Shown here piece by piece: positions 17,362-26,694 of a DNA stretch of 64,000 nucleotides. The stretch comes from Tabrizicola flagellatus (GTDB lineage Bacteria > Pseudomonadota > Alphaproteobacteria > Rhodobacterales > Rhodobacteraceae), in assembly GCF_008271465.1 (NCBI RefSeq), contig NZ_VMDU01000001.1, positions 186,001 through 250,000 of the forward strand, read 5' to 3'. Numbering within the stretch: the stretch's first letter is position 1; every line of letters begins with the position of its first letter. A program made the translations under genes and the position numbers. The notes beneath the pieces are model-generated. The model saw nothing but the letters and a program-made list of their open reading frames with translations. It did no database searches and was not told the DNA's origin.

Positions 17362-18108
17362 TCAGCGGACGGATTCGATCGGGCCATCGGCGCGTCCGTG
17401 GATGAATTGCTGGACGTAAGGGTCTGGCGTGGCGTCCATTTCCGCGACCGGGCCGGTCCAGCGGATCACGCCCCCGTGCAGCATGGCGACGTGGTCGGCA
17501 ATGGCGCGGACCGAGGTCATGTCATGCGTGATGGTCATCGCGGTCGCGCCCATCTCGACCACGATCTCGCGGATCAGGTCGTTGATGACGCCCGCCATGA
17601 TCGGGTCGAGGCCGGTGGTGGGTTCGTCGAAGAAGATGATCTCGGGCTCGGCGGCGATGGCGCGGGCCAGCCCCACGCGCTTCTGCATGCCGCCCGACAG
17701 TTCGGCCGGGTAGAGGTCGGCGACCGCGGGTTTCAGGCCGACGCGGCGCAGTTTCTCGATGGCCACGTCGCGCGCCTGCGCCTTGGGCAGGGCCTTCGGG
17801 CCACGGACCAGACGGAAGGCGACATTCTCCCAGACGCGGAGCGAATCGAAGAGCGCGCCGCCCTGGAACAGCATCCCGAACCGGGCGAGGAAGGCGTCGC
17901 GGTCGGCCTTGGTCACGTCCTGGCCGTCCAGGGTGATCGTGCCGCTGTCGGGGTGCACCAGCCCGAGGATGCATTTCAACAGCACCGACTTGCCCGTGCC
18001 CGACCCGCCGATGATGACCATGGAGGTTCCCGAGGCGACGCTCAGGTTCACGCCCTGCAGGACGCGGTTCTCGCCAAAGCGCTTGTGGACGTCCCGAAGC
18101 TCGATCAT
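17362..18108 (-). CDS. ABC transporter ATP-binding protein, MlaF type
   Basis: A 248-residue ABC ATPase with Walker A GGSGTGKSVLLKCILG, signature LSGGMQKRVGLARA and Walker B IIFFDEPTTGLDP, all in the form typical of the Mla/Ttg2 phospholipid transporters. The open frame extends upstream, but the ATG at 18106-18108 starts the family N-terminus ([13 protein letters not shown]) and overlaps the permease stop (ATGA). It powers transport with the MlaE-type permease encoded immediately upstream. Confidence 0.93.
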   Translation of the reverse strand: MIELRDVHKRFGENRVLQGVNLSVASGTSMVIIGGSGTGKSVLLKCILGLVHPDSGTITLDGQDVTKADRDAFLARFGMLFQGGALFDSLRVWENVAFRLVRGPKALPKAQARDVAIEKLRRVGLKPAVADLYPAELSGGMQKRVGLARAIAAEPEIIFFDEPTTGLDPIMAGVINDLIREIVVEMGATAMTITHDMTSVRAIADHVAMLHGGVIRWTGPVAEMDATPDPYVQQFIHGRADGPIESVR

Positions 18109-18881
18109 GTGCTGAAGAAGACCTCGGTCAGGACGTAGTTGGCCGCAAGGATCAGGACCGAGGCCGAGACCACCGCTGCCTTGGTCGCCGCGCCCACGCC
18201 CTGCGCGCCGCGGGCCGATTGCATCCCGTGATAGCAGCCCATCAGCGCCACGATGAAGCCGAAGACCGCGCCCTTGACGAGGCCGGAACCCACATCCCAG
18301 GCCTCGAGGAAATCGGCGGTGTTCTTCAGATAGGTGGCCGAGTTGAAGTCGAGCCGCGTGGTTCCCACCAGCCAGCCACCCATGATGCCGATGGCATCGC
18401 CCACCGCGACCAGGACCGGCATCGACAGTGTCGCGGCCACCACGCGCGGCACCGCCAGATATTTCAGCGGGTTGGTGGAAAGCGTCACCAGCGCGTCGAT
18501 CTGTTCGGTGACCTTCATCGTGCCGATTTCGGCCGCGATCGAGGAGGCCACACGCGCCGCCACCATCAACCCTCCCAGCACCGGGCCGAGTTCCCGCGTC
18601 ATGCCGATCGCGACGATGGACGGCACCACCGATTCCGCGTTGAAGCGGGCGCCGCCGGCATAGATCTGCAGGGCCAGCGCGCCTCCGGTGAAGATGGCAG
18701 TCAGGCCGACGACAGGCAGGGAATACCAGCCGATCTGCAGGATCGAATGGCCGAGTTCGCGAAAGTAGAAGGGCGGGCGCAGGATGTGCCCGAGGATCGC
18801 GCCGGCAAACAGCACCACGCGGCCCAGTGCAACGAGCGCCTGCAGGACCGGGCGGCCGAACGCGCCGAGGATCCCCGTCAT
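18105..18881 (-). CDS. ABC transporter permease, MlaE family
   Basis: A 258-residue MlaE-family inner-membrane permease with the hallmark segments [31 protein letters not shown] and a mid-helix [21 protein letters not shown]. It acts with the MlaF-type ATPase in retrograde or anterograde phospholipid movement. The start at 18881 overlaps the alr stop by four bases (ATGA) and its stop overlaps the ATPase start, so alr-mlaE-mlaF are translationally coupled. No MlaD, MlaB or MlaC gene is adjacent, so partners are elsewhere or absent. Confidence 0.92.
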   Translation of the reverse strand: MTGILGAFGRPVLQALVALGRVVLFAGAILGHILRPPFYFRELGHSILQIGWYSLPVVGLTAIFTGGALALQIYAGGARFNAESVVPSIVAIGMTRELGPVLGGLMVAARVASSIAAEIGTMKVTEQIDALVTLSTNPLKYLAVPRVVAATLSMPVLVAVGDAIGIMGGWLVGTTRLDFNSATYLKNTADFLEAWDVGSGLVKGAVFGFIVALMGCYHGMQSARGAQGVGAATKAAVVSASVLILAANYVLTEVFFST

Positions 18882-19927
18882 GCCGGGCGTTCCTGATAGC
18901 GGCGGCTGTAGCGCGCGCCAAGTGCGGTCAGCAGTTCGTAGCCGATGGTACCTGCAACCTCGGCCAAGGCATCCACGCCCTGGTTCGGGCCAAGGATGTC
19001 GAGGCTCTTCGGCACTTCCGGCAGATCGGTGATGTCCACCGTGATCAGGTCCATCGAGACCCGACCGACCAGCGGGCAGGGCGTGTCGCCATCCCAGAGC
19101 TGCGCCTTGCCGGACAGGGCGCGGTGCAGCCCGTCGGCATAGCCGCCCGACACCGTGGCGATGACCGAGGGCCGCTCGGCCACCCAGGTGCAGCCATAGC
19201 CCACCGCCTCGCCGGGCGCGACCTCGCGTGTCTGGATCACCGGCAGGGACAGGGTGACGACGGGAATGGCCGCCGCGTGGGGCAGAGCGCCATAAAGGCC
19301 GATGCCGGGCCGCGTCAGGTCGAAATGATAGCGCGGACCGAGAAGGATGCCCCCGGTCGCGGCCAGGCTGCGCGGCAGCCCGGTGCCGTCGGTCATCTCG
19401 TGGAAGGTGCGCAGCTGCGCCTCGTTCAGCGGATGGTCGGGCTCGTCGGCGCAGGCAAGGTGGCTCATCAAAAGCTCCGGTCCCGCATCGACCAGGATCG
19501 GGGCCACAGCCTGCCATTCCAGGGGCTCGACGCCCAGCCGATTCATGCCGGTATCCAGCTGGACGCCGAACGGATGACCCGGCAGCGATTCGAGGTGGCG
19601 GGTGATCTGTTCGAGGCTGTTCAGCATCGGCGTCAGGTCGAGATCCTGGATCATCTCGGTGTCGCCCGCCATGTGGCCCGAGAGGACCGCGATCTGCGGC
19701 CCCGGCCCCAGCGCCTGGCGCACCGCCGCGCCTTCCTCGGCGAGCGCGACGAAGAACCGACGCGCCCCGGCCCTGGCCAGCGCGCGCGCGACCCGCGTCA
19801 CGCCCAGGCCATAGGCATCGGCCTTCACCACCGCCGCCGTCTGCACGCCCGGGCCGGACATCCGGTCCAGCGCGCGCCAGTTCGCGGCTATCGCATCGAG
19901 GTCAATCGTCAGGGTTCCGCTCGCCAT
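18878..19927 (-). CDS. alr: Alanine racemase
   Basis: Interconverts L- and D-alanine for peptidoglycan. The 349-residue protein has the PLP lysine K35 ([12 protein letters not shown]) on an alanine-racemase barrel, the RPGIGLYGA segment and the C-terminal domain with GYGCTWVA and GGYADG, which carries the second catalytic base region. It is first in the alr-mlaE-mlaF run, tying cell-wall and envelope lipid functions into one transcript. It is divergent from the metal ATPase gene. Confidence 0.95.
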   Translation of the reverse strand: MASGTLTIDLDAIAANWRALDRMSGPGVQTAAVVKADAYGLGVTRVARALARAGARRFFVALAEEGAAVRQALGPGPQIAVLSGHMAGDTEMIQDLDLTPMLNSLEQITRHLESLPGHPFGVQLDTGMNRLGVEPLEWQAVAPILVDAGPELLMSHLACADEPDHPLNEAQLRTFHEMTDGTGLPRSLAATGGILLGPRYHFDLTRPGIGLYGALPHAAAIPVVTLSLPVIQTREVAPGEAVGYGCTWVAERPSVIATVSGGYADGLHRALSGKAQLWDGDTPCPLVGRVSMDLITVDITDLPEVPKSLDILGPNQGVDALAEVAGTIGYELLTALGARYSRRYQERPA

Positions 19928-20046
19928 GCGGCTGTTTCGACCGGGGCGGAGCCGGGGTCAAGGGGAAAGCGGGCAAAGGGGTGGACCTTGCCCTTTCCCC
20001 GCCGCTGGGCGACCTTGCGCGCGAGCCAGGAGAGGGAGCGCCGCCC

Positions 20047-21942
20047 GTGCCCGAGCAGATCCATGACACCGACGAGGATTCGGGCCTGTATCTGACGATC
20101 CTGTGCTGGATCGGCCTGGCTCTCGGGACGCTGGACGCCTTTGTGCAACCCTTGCCCGCCGGGCTGGTCTGGGCGGCCCTGGGGCTGGCCTATCTGACCG
20201 GCGGCCTGCCGCCCCTGCGCAGCGCGGTGTCCGAGCTGTGGCACGAGCGGCGGCTGGACATCGACCTTCTGATGGTGGTGGCCGCGCTGGCCGCGGCCGC
20301 GGTCGGGGCGGCGCTGGAGGGGGCGGTGCTGCTTGCGCTCTTTTCCCTGTCCGAGACGCTGGAACATCGGGCGATGGGCAAGGCGCGGCGCGCGGTCGAG
20401 GCGCTGATGCGGCTGCGCCCGGAAACCGCACTGCGCGAGGGGCCGGAGGGCGTGGTCGAGGTCGCGGTGGCCGATCTGGTGCCCGGCGACCGGGTGATCC
20501 TGCGGCCCGGCGCGCGGGTTCCGGTGGACGGTCGGATCGTGGCGGGCTCGGGTCATCTCGACGAAAGCACGGTGACGGGCGAGGCAGAGCCGGTGCGCAA
20601 GGGGCTTGGCGATCCGGTGCACGAGGCGACGGTGAACCTGGACGGCATCCTGACCGCCGAGGTGACGCGCGGGCTGGAGGAAAGCACGGTTGCCCAGATG
20701 ATCCGCATGGTGACCGAGGCGCAGGCGATGAAGTCGCCGTCCGAGCGGTTCTCGGACTGGTTCGGCCAGCGCTACACGATCGCGGTGCTGGCTGGTTCGG
20801 TGCTGTCCTGGTTCGGCTTCCGGGCGGTTGGCCATGATCCCGGCGAGGCGCTGTATCGTGCGGCGACGCTTCTGGTCGCGGCCAGCCCCTGCGCGGTTGT
20901 AATCTCGGTGCCCGCGGCGATCCTGTCGGCCTTGTCGGCCGCGGCGCGGGGTGGGGTGCTGTTCAAGGGCGGCGCGGCGCTGGAGGGGCTGGCCGAGGTG
21001 CGCACATTCGCCTTCGACAAGACCGGGACGCTGACCACCGGGCAGGCGGCGGTGACGCAGATCGTGGCGCTCGAGGGGGACGAGGATACCTTCCTGGCCC
21101 TGGCGGCAGGGTTGGAGGCGCAGTCCGAACACCCGATCGCAGGGGCGATCCGGCACGCGGCGAGCGAGCGCGGCCTGGTGCCGAAGTCGGTGCGCGATGT
21201 GCGCTCGCTGCCCAGCGAGGGGATCACGGGCACGGACGATTCGGGGCCGCTCTGGGCCGGCAATGCGCGGATGCTGGCGCAGATGGGGGCAGAGCTGCCG
21301 CCCGGGATCGCGGCGCTGGCCGACGGGGCCGAGACCCTGGTCATCCTCGGGCGCGGCACGCGGATCCTCGGCGCGCTCACCGTGGCGGACGAGCCGCGCG
21401 CGACCTCTGGCGAGGCCCTGGCGGCGCTCAAGGCCGGGGGCGGGACCGCGATCCTGATGATGACCGGCGACCGGGCACCGGTCGCGGCGCGGATCGGGTC
21501 GCATCTCGGTCTGGCCGCGGACGAGATCCATGCGGGCCTTCTGCCGGGCGACAAGGTGCGGCTGGTCGATACCGCCGCGAAACGCGGCAAGGTGGCCTTC
21601 ATCGGGGACGGAGTGAACGATGCCGCGGCGCTGGCGCGGGCCGATGTCGGGGTGGCGATGGGGGTCGCGGGCAGCGAGGTTGCGCTTCAGGCCGCCGATG
21701 TGGCGCTGATGGCCGAGGATCTGCGCAAGCTGGCCGCCGCCCGGCGCCTGTCGCGGCGCACCGCGCGGGTGATCCGGCAGAACCTGACGCTGGCACTCGG
21801 GGCCATGGCCGTGCTGGTGACGGGCAGCCTCTTCTTCGAACTGCCGCTGCCGCTGGCCGTGCTCGGGCACGAGGGTGGCACGCTTCTGGTGGTGCTGAAC
21901 GGGCTGCGGCTGCTGGCAGACCCGATCCGCGCGCGGGGATGA
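20047..21942 (+). CDS. P1B-4-type heavy-metal P-type ATPase (CoaT/CtpD-like)
   Basis: A metal-efflux ATPase of about 631 residues. It has phosphorylation motif DKTGTLTTG, SEHPIAGAI, and the hinge GDGVNDAAALARADVGVAMG. The membrane metal site is SPC (AASPCAVVISVPA), and the last helices contain HEGGTLLVVLNGLRLL. SPC together with HEGGT is diagnostic of the P1B-4 group, which exports cobalt, iron or zinc, rather than the CPC copper/zinc groups. There is no N-terminal CxxC metal-binding domain. The frame opens at a GTG at 19981, but the GTG at 20047 has a good AGGAGAGGGAG tract and is preferred. No metal regulator is adjacent. Confidence 0.9.
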   Translation: MPEQIHDTDEDSGLYLTILCWIGLALGTLDAFVQPLPAGLVWAALGLAYLTGGLPPLRSAVSELWHERRLDIDLLMVVAALAAAAVGAALEGAVLLALFSLSETLEHRAMGKARRAVEALMRLRPETALREGPEGVVEVAVADLVPGDRVILRPGARVPVDGRIVAGSGHLDESTVTGEAEPVRKGLGDPVHEATVNLDGILTAEVTRGLEESTVAQMIRMVTEAQAMKSPSERFSDWFGQRYTIAVLAGSVLSWFGFRAVGHDPGEALYRAATLLVAASPCAVVISVPAAILSALSAAARGGVLFKGGAALEGLAEVRTFAFDKTGTLTTGQAAVTQIVALEGDEDTFLALAAGLEAQSEHPIAGAIRHAASERGLVPKSVRDVRSLPSEGITGTDDSGPLWAGNARMLAQMGAELPPGIAALADGAETLVILGRGTRILGALTVADEPRATSGEALAALKAGGGTAILMMTGDRAPVAARIGSHLGLAADEIHAGLLPGDKVRLVDTAAKRGKVAFIGDGVNDAAALARADVGVAMGVAGSEVALQAADVALMAEDLRKLAAARRLSRRTARVIRQNLTLALGAMAVLVTGSLFFELPLPLAVLGHEGGTLLVVLNGLRLLADPIRARG

Positions 21943-21952
21943 GGGCGGAGGG

Positions 21953-22020
21953 GCCGGCCTCGGGGCATCGAGCCCCTCGGCCGGCGCGCCTCCGGCGGGA
22001 GTATTTGGGAAAGGGGCAAG
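21953..22020 (+). repeat. Intergenic hairpin element, type-2 tail (copy E)
   Basis: An imperfect long hairpin (GGGGC/GCCCC core at 21962-21976, extended by GGCC-rich arms), then CCGGCGGGAGTATTTGGGAAA and GGGGCAAG. It lies between the convergent P-type ATPase and dnaB genes, 18 bases beyond the dnaB stop, and probably ends transcription of one or both. Confidence 0.7.
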
Positions 22021-22038
22021 ATCGGGGGCGGGGTTGGC

Positions 22039-23559
22039 TCAGAAGCCCACGTCCGGGCCGCCCGAGCCCTGCCAGGGCCGCGCGAGGTTGCCGAAGCGGG
22101 TGAAGCGGCCCTCGAAGGAAAGCTCAACCGTGCCGATGGGCCCATGGCGCTGCTTGCCGATGATGACCTCGGCCTTGCCGTGGACCGATTCCATCAGCGC
22201 CTGCCATTGCGCCATCTTCTCCAGCTCGTGATCGCCCGGCTTTTCCCGTTCGCGGTAGTATTCCTCGCGGAAGACGAACATGACCACATCGGCGTCCTGC
22301 TCGATCGAGCCGGATTCGCGCAGGTCGGAAAGCTGCGGGCGCTTGTCGTCGCGCGCCTCGACCTGGCGCGACAGCTGCGACAGCGCGACGACGGGGATGT
22401 TCAGTTCCTTGGCGATTGCCTTCAGGCCTTGCGTGATCTCGCTGACTTCCTGCACCCGGTTGTCCTTCGACGACCCTTTCAGCAGTTGCAGGTAGTCGAT
22501 GAACAGCACATCCAGCCCATGCGTCCGCTTGAGCCGCCGTGCCCGCGCCGCCACCTGGCTGATCGGCAGGGCTGGCGTGTCGTCGATGTAGAGCGGGCAG
22601 GCCTCCAGCGCCTTCGCCGCCTCGACGAAGCGGCGGAACTCGGCCTCGGTCATGTCGCCGCGGCGGATCTGTTCCGAGGGCACCTCGGCGGCCTCGGACA
22701 GGATGCGCGCCGCCAGCTGTTCGGCCGACATCTCGAGGCTGAAGAAGCCCACGACACCACCTTCGACCGAGCCTTCGGTCCCGTCCGGCAGACGGCCGCG
22801 CCGGTGCGCCTTGGCGATGTTGAAGGCGATGTTGGTGGCCAGCGAGGTCTTGCCCATGGACGGCCGCCCGGCGAGGATCAGGAGATCCGAGGGGTGAAGG
22901 CCCCCCAGCTTCTTGTCCAGGTCGATCAGGCCGGTGGAGATGCCCGCAAGGCCGCCATCGCGCTGATAGGCGGCGTTGGCCACATTCACGGCATCAGTCA
23001 CCGCCTTGAGAAAGCTTTGAAATCCGCGCTCGGCGACGCCCTGTTCGCCCAGCTTGTAAAGCCGCTGTTCGGCTTCGATGATCTGGTCCTTGGGTTCGCT
23101 TGCTACCTCGACCTTCGCCGCCTGCGCCGCGATGTCGCGGCCAAGCTGGATCAGTTCCCGCCGCACCGCGAGGTCGTAGACCATCTGGGCGTAATCCTTC
23201 GCGGCATAGGCGGAGATCGCCGCCCCCGCCAGGCGCACCAGATAGGCCGGCCCGCCCAGCTCCTTCAGGCCCGCGTCGTCCTCGAGGAAGGCCTTGAGCG
23301 TCACCGGCGAGGCGAGCGCGTTCTTCTGGATCCGCGCGGCGGCGATCTCGAAGATCCGCTGGTGGACGGGGTCGAAGAAATGCTCCGCCTTCACCAGGCT
23401 GGAGATCCGGTCGAAGATGTCGTTGTTGGTGAGGATCGCGCCCAGGAGCTGCTGCTCGGCCTCGATGTTGTGCGGCAGCGTCTCTTCGGACGCGCCCGCG
23501 GGTGCGGACGGAACCATCGGCCCCGACCCGACGGGTCGCAGTGCGGTAATCTCGGTCAT
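22039..23559 (-). CDS. dnaB: Replicative DNA helicase
   Basis: Hexameric replication-fork helicase, 506 residues, full length. The N-terminal helical domain (PHNIEAEQQLLGAILTNNDI) is followed by the RecA-like motor with Walker A AGRPSMGKTSLATN, Walker B DVLFIDYLQLLKGS and the C-terminal SDLRESGSIEQDADVVMFV motif. It has its own 214-base upstream region, which carries two inverted DnaA-box-like sequences (23639-23661), hinting at control by DnaA. No intein is present. Confidence 0.97.
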   Translation of the reverse strand: MTEITALRPVGSGPMVPSAPAGASEETLPHNIEAEQQLLGAILTNNDIFDRISSLVKAEHFFDPVHQRIFEIAAARIQKNALASPVTLKAFLEDDAGLKELGGPAYLVRLAGAAISAYAAKDYAQMVYDLAVRRELIQLGRDIAAQAAKVEVASEPKDQIIEAEQRLYKLGEQGVAERGFQSFLKAVTDAVNVANAAYQRDGGLAGISTGLIDLDKKLGGLHPSDLLILAGRPSMGKTSLATNIAFNIAKAHRRGRLPDGTEGSVEGGVVGFFSLEMSAEQLAARILSEAAEVPSEQIRRGDMTEAEFRRFVEAAKALEACPLYIDDTPALPISQVAARARRLKRTHGLDVLFIDYLQLLKGSSKDNRVQEVSEITQGLKAIAKELNIPVVALSQLSRQVEARDDKRPQLSDLRESGSIEQDADVVMFVFREEYYREREKPGDHELEKMAQWQALMESVHGKAEVIIGKQRHGPIGTVELSFEGRFTRFGNLARPWQGSGGPDVGF

Positions 23560-23638
23560 TCATGCCCCCTGCCGTCTTGCCTGCTTTTTGGTGCCCATCG
23601 CCTAGCATGCCCGGCGGTGGAATGGGTTGGGGGAAAGC

Positions 23639-23661
23639 TGTGCATAAGCCGCTTATCCACA
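23639..23661. promoter_or_regulatory. Two inverted DnaA boxes upstream of dnaB
   Basis: TTATCCACA (23653-23661) exactly matches the DnaA-box consensus, and the inverted neighbour TGTGCATAA (23639-23647) differs from it by one base. They lie 80-102 bases upstream of the dnaB start. DnaA is known to act as a transcription factor through such boxes; control of dnaB here is inferred. Confidence 0.55.
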
Positions 23662-23773
23662 GAAATGAGCCTACCACGGCTTGCGGTCGGGATGAAGCGC
23701 CAAGCTAGCCCTTGGAGGCGGGGCAGGCCTTAGTGCGCGACATTCCGTCGAGCGCGATGCCGGAAGTCGGGAA

Positions 23774-24451
23774 TCAGCCCTTCCGCGCGTCCTGCCAGGC
23801 GCGGGGGTCGTTCAGGAAGGCTTCCACCTCGGCCAGCGTCGCCGCGTCGAAGGCGCCTTGCGCCCGCGCCTCGGCCAGCACGTCCCACCAGGTGCAGAGG
23901 TGATGCAGGCGGACCCCATGCGCGGCAAGCCGGTCCTCGGTGCCGGCGAAGATGCCGTAGTAGAAGATCACCGCCGTATGGCCGCAGCTGGCGCCGGTCT
24001 CGCGGATCGCGTCGACGAAGCTGAGCTTCGAGCCGCCGTCGGTGGTCAGGTCCTCGACCAGAAGCACCCGCTGGCCCTCGGTCATCGCGCCTTCGATGCG
24101 GGCGTTGCGGCCATAGCCCTTGGGCTTCTTGCGGACATAGGTCATCGGCAAGGCCAGACGTTCGGCGACCAGCGCCGCGAAGGGGATGCCGGCCGTCTCG
24201 CCACCCGCGATGTTGTCGAAGGCCTCCATCCCGGCCTCGCGCATGACGGTGACGGCGAGGAAGTCCATCAGGGTGGACCGGATGCGCGGGTAGGAAATCA
24301 GCTTTCGGCAGTCGATGTAGGTGGGCGAGGGCAGACCCGAGGCCAGCGTGAAGGGCGTCTCGGCATTGAAGTGGACCGCCTTGATCTCCAGGAGCGCGCG
24401 GGCGGTCAGGCGGGCGATTTCGTCCTTGGGCGGGAAGGTCGAGGGGATCAT
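23774..24451 (-). CDS. pyrE: Orotate phosphoribosyltransferase
   Basis: Converts orotate and PRPP to orotidine monophosphate in pyrimidine synthesis. The 225-residue type-I phosphoribosyltransferase has the loop and PRPP motif [14 protein letters not shown], the N-terminal [20 protein letters not shown] strand and the RKKPKGYG flexible loop. It follows pyrC on the same strand with an 85-base gap containing inverted repeats. Confidence 0.96.
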   Translation of the reverse strand: MIPSTFPPKDEIARLTARALLEIKAVHFNAETPFTLASGLPSPTYIDCRKLISYPRIRSTLMDFLAVTVMREAGMEAFDNIAGGETAGIPFAALVAERLALPMTYVRKKPKGYGRNARIEGAMTEGQRVLLVEDLTTDGGSKLSFVDAIRETGASCGHTAVIFYYGIFAGTEDRLAAHGVRLHHLCTWWDVLAEARAQGAFDAATLAEVEAFLNDPRAWQDARKG

Positions 24452-24470
24452 GCGGGGTCCTTTCGGGCGG

Positions 24471-24515
24471 GCTCGTCGTGCGCCTTCGGCTTCTCCTCGC
24501 AGGCTCGCGACGAGC
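24471..24515. repeat. Inverted repeat in the pyrC-pyrE gap
   Basis: Perfect 8-bp arms GCTCGTCG (24471-24478) and CGACGAGC (24508-24515), with a further CGACGAGG at about 24523. Between two co-directional pyrimidine genes it could form an RNA hairpin that tunes pyrE expression relative to pyrC, or be incidental. Confidence 0.4.
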
Positions 24516-24536
24516 GACGAAGTCGACGAGGAGCGG

Positions 24537-25577
24537 TCAGGTCACGACGTGCCAGTGCACGGGGTGACCGGGGTTGAAGACGGTGACGGGGCCGGCCTCC
24601 GAGACGATCTTCTCGGGCCAGGTGCAGAGCTCGGCGCGCTTTTCCAGCGTGATCGTCCCGGCGTTCACCGGCAGGCCGTAGAAGGCCGGCCCGTGGCGCG
24701 ATACGAAGCCCTCCAGCCGGTCCAGCGCGCCCTCTTCCTCGAAGACATGGGCGAGGAGGCTGAGCGTGTTCGTCGCAGTGAAGCAGCCCGCACAGCCGCA
24801 GGCGTGTTCCTTCAGCGCGTCGATGTGCGGGGCCGAGTCGGTACCGAGGAAATAGCGGGGCGAGCCAGAGGTCGCCGCCTTGCGCAGCGCCAGCCGGTGC
24901 TTCTCGCGCTTGGCGACCGGCAGGCAGTAGTAGTGCGGCCGGATCCCCCCCGCGAGGATGTGGTTGCGGTTGATGATCAGGTGATGCGTGGTGATCGTCG
25001 CGCCCAGGCTGTCGCCGCCCTCGGCCGCATAGGCCACGCCTTCCTCGGTGGTGATGTGCTCCATCACGATGCGCAGCTCCGGCAACCGGCGGCGCAGGGG
25101 ATCGAGGACCGTTTCGATGAACACCGCCTCGCGGTCGAAGATGTCCACCTCCGGCGTCGTGACCTCGCCATGGGTGCAAAGCGGCAGGCCGATCCGCGCC
25201 ATGGTTTCGAGGACCGGCATGACCTTTTCCAGGTCGCGCACGCCGGAGTGCGAATTGGTCGTGGCCCCCGCCGGGTAAAGCTTCACCGCCTTCACCAGCC
25301 CCGAGGCGGCGGCGCGTTCCACGTCGGCCGGGTCCGTGCCCTCGGTCAGGTAGAGCGTCATCAACGGCTCGAAGGCCACGCCCTCGGGAAGCGCGGCCAG
25401 GATGCGGTCGCGGTAGGCGCGCGCGTCGTCCAGCGTCACCACCGGCGGCACCAGGTTCGGCATGATGATCGCGCGGGCGAAATGGCGGGCCGTTTCCGGC
25501 AGCACCGCCTTCAGCATGGCGCCGTCGCGCAGGTGCAGGTGCCAGTCGTCGGGGCGGGGCAGGGTGATGCGTTGCAT
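24537..25577 (-). CDS. pyrC: Dihydroorotase, class II
   Basis: Cyclises carbamoyl-aspartate to dihydroorotate. The 346-residue zinc enzyme has the N-terminal HxH metal pair H13/H15 ([16 protein letters not shown]), the carboxylated-lysine segment [19 protein letters not shown], metal histidines in LCTHGEV and MEHITTEE, and the aspartate in GTDSAPH. Its size and single-domain form match the E. coli-type (class II) enzyme. It is upstream of pyrE on the same strand. Confidence 0.96.
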   Translation of the reverse strand: MQRITLPRPDDWHLHLRDGAMLKAVLPETARHFARAIIMPNLVPPVVTLDDARAYRDRILAALPEGVAFEPLMTLYLTEGTDPADVERAAASGLVKAVKLYPAGATTNSHSGVRDLEKVMPVLETMARIGLPLCTHGEVTTPEVDIFDREAVFIETVLDPLRRRLPELRIVMEHITTEEGVAYAAEGGDSLGATITTHHLIINRNHILAGGIRPHYYCLPVAKREKHRLALRKAATSGSPRYFLGTDSAPHIDALKEHACGCAGCFTATNTLSLLAHVFEEEGALDRLEGFVSRHGPAFYGLPVNAGTITLEKRAELCTWPEKIVSEAGPVTVFNPGHPVHWHVVT

Positions 25578-25633
25578 GACCCCGGCAGCTATCGCAAAGC
25601 CGCCGCCGTTTCCAGTGCCATCGCGGGGCGCGC

Positions 25634-26527
25634 TCAGACCGGCTCTCCGGTCAGTTCCGCAAGCCGGCGCGCAAAGCGCGGCGCGTTCAGCCGCGACGTG
25701 ACCGACCGGCAGATCTTGATCTCGCGCTTCGGATGCCCCGACAGCCGCGCCGCCGCGAGGATCGCGCGCAGGTAGCTGCCGTTCGACCGCCGCGCGCGCC
25801 AGAGCCAGGAGAAGCGGTCGGCCGACATCTTGCCCTCCATCGCCGCCTCGATGATCCGGTCCAGCACGCGCATCTCGCGCAGGGTGTCCTCGGTGCCCTC
25901 GGCGGTGAAGCGCGCGTAGAGCGGCGTGACCCAGGGGCGCTGGAACAGGGCCGCGTGCATCGCGTCGGGCTGGTGCAATGGATCGTGGATCAGCCAGACC
26001 CGCGAGGCGCTTTCGGTCATGTCGGGTGCATAGCCATAGCGGCCGCGGAAGTTGATGCGCCGCGCGATGCGGTGGCGCTCGTCCCAGCCCGCGAGGCTCG
26101 GGTCCAGCGTCGCGCGCGGGGCGATCAGCACCAGTTCCGCCTGGGGCGCGGTGATCGAAAAGGCCGCCGCGGCATAGCCTGCCGGCCCGGCACCGTAGAA
26201 CACGACGCGATCGAAATCCTCGAGGAACCCGTCATCGGCCAGCCGGTCGAAATAGCGGAACACCGCCGGATCGCGCCACCAGGTCTCGCCCTCGGCGAGG
26301 ATGGTCAGCAGCGACCAGCCCCGCGACTTGGCCAGGGCATAGTGCTCGGGCAGATTGTCCTCCCGCTCGCGCAGGGTGGCGGCATCCTCGAAGGTGACCA
26401 GAAGTTCGGGCCGTTCCTCGGCAAAGAAGGCATAGTGCCTGTCGCCCAGCGGCAGGAAATCGCCGTCGCCTTCGGCGATTGCCAGCATCTGGCGCTGCCA
26501 TTCGGGGGGCGGGGACGGGTCGGACAT
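25634..26527 (-). CDS. Conserved protein, often mislabelled 'phosphoadenosine phosphosulfate reductase'
   Basis: A 297-residue protein (start [13 protein letters not shown] at 26527; the frame extends 22 codons further without a good start). Its centre has [20 protein letters not shown], a glycine-rich nucleotide-loop-like or alpha/beta-hydrolase-elbow-like turn, then [18 protein letters not shown]. The C-terminus repeats short basic helices ([14 protein letters not shown]). I recall near relatives in Rhodobacteraceae that carry the PAPS-reductase name, but it lacks the KTECGIH-type catalytic cysteine of true CysH, which in this window is at 39565-40317. I treat it as a conserved protein of unknown function. 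Confidence 0.75.
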   Translation of the reverse strand: MSDPSPPPEWQRQMLAIAEGDGDFLPLGDRHYAFFAEERPELLVTFEDAATLREREDNLPEHYALAKSRGWSLLTILAEGETWWRDPAVFRYFDRLADDGFLEDFDRVVFYGAGPAGYAAAAFSITAPQAELVLIAPRATLDPSLAGWDERHRIARRINFRGRYGYAPDMTESASRVWLIHDPLHQPDAMHAALFQRPWVTPLYARFTAEGTEDTLREMRVLDRIIEAAMEGKMSADRFSWLWRARRSNGSYLRAILAAARLSGHPKREIKICRSVTSRLNAPRFARRLAELTGEPV

Positions 26528-26694
26528 ACTGGCAATCTTGGTTACTGGTTGGCGTCGGCCTTCGACCTTGGCGAGAGATTCGGGCCTCGACAAGGCTCTG
26601 GGGTGTTATCGGATTGTTTCCCTGTGGCCGAGTTGCCATTATTTGCAAGGATGTAAACAATCATCAACCATAAGTTGCCAGATTTGCATGGGGC

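Noticed and set aside
23639-23661. Possible chromosomal origin at the DnaA boxes
   Set aside because: Only two boxes, no AT-rich unwinding stretch, and no dnaA, dnaN, parAB or hemE nearby.
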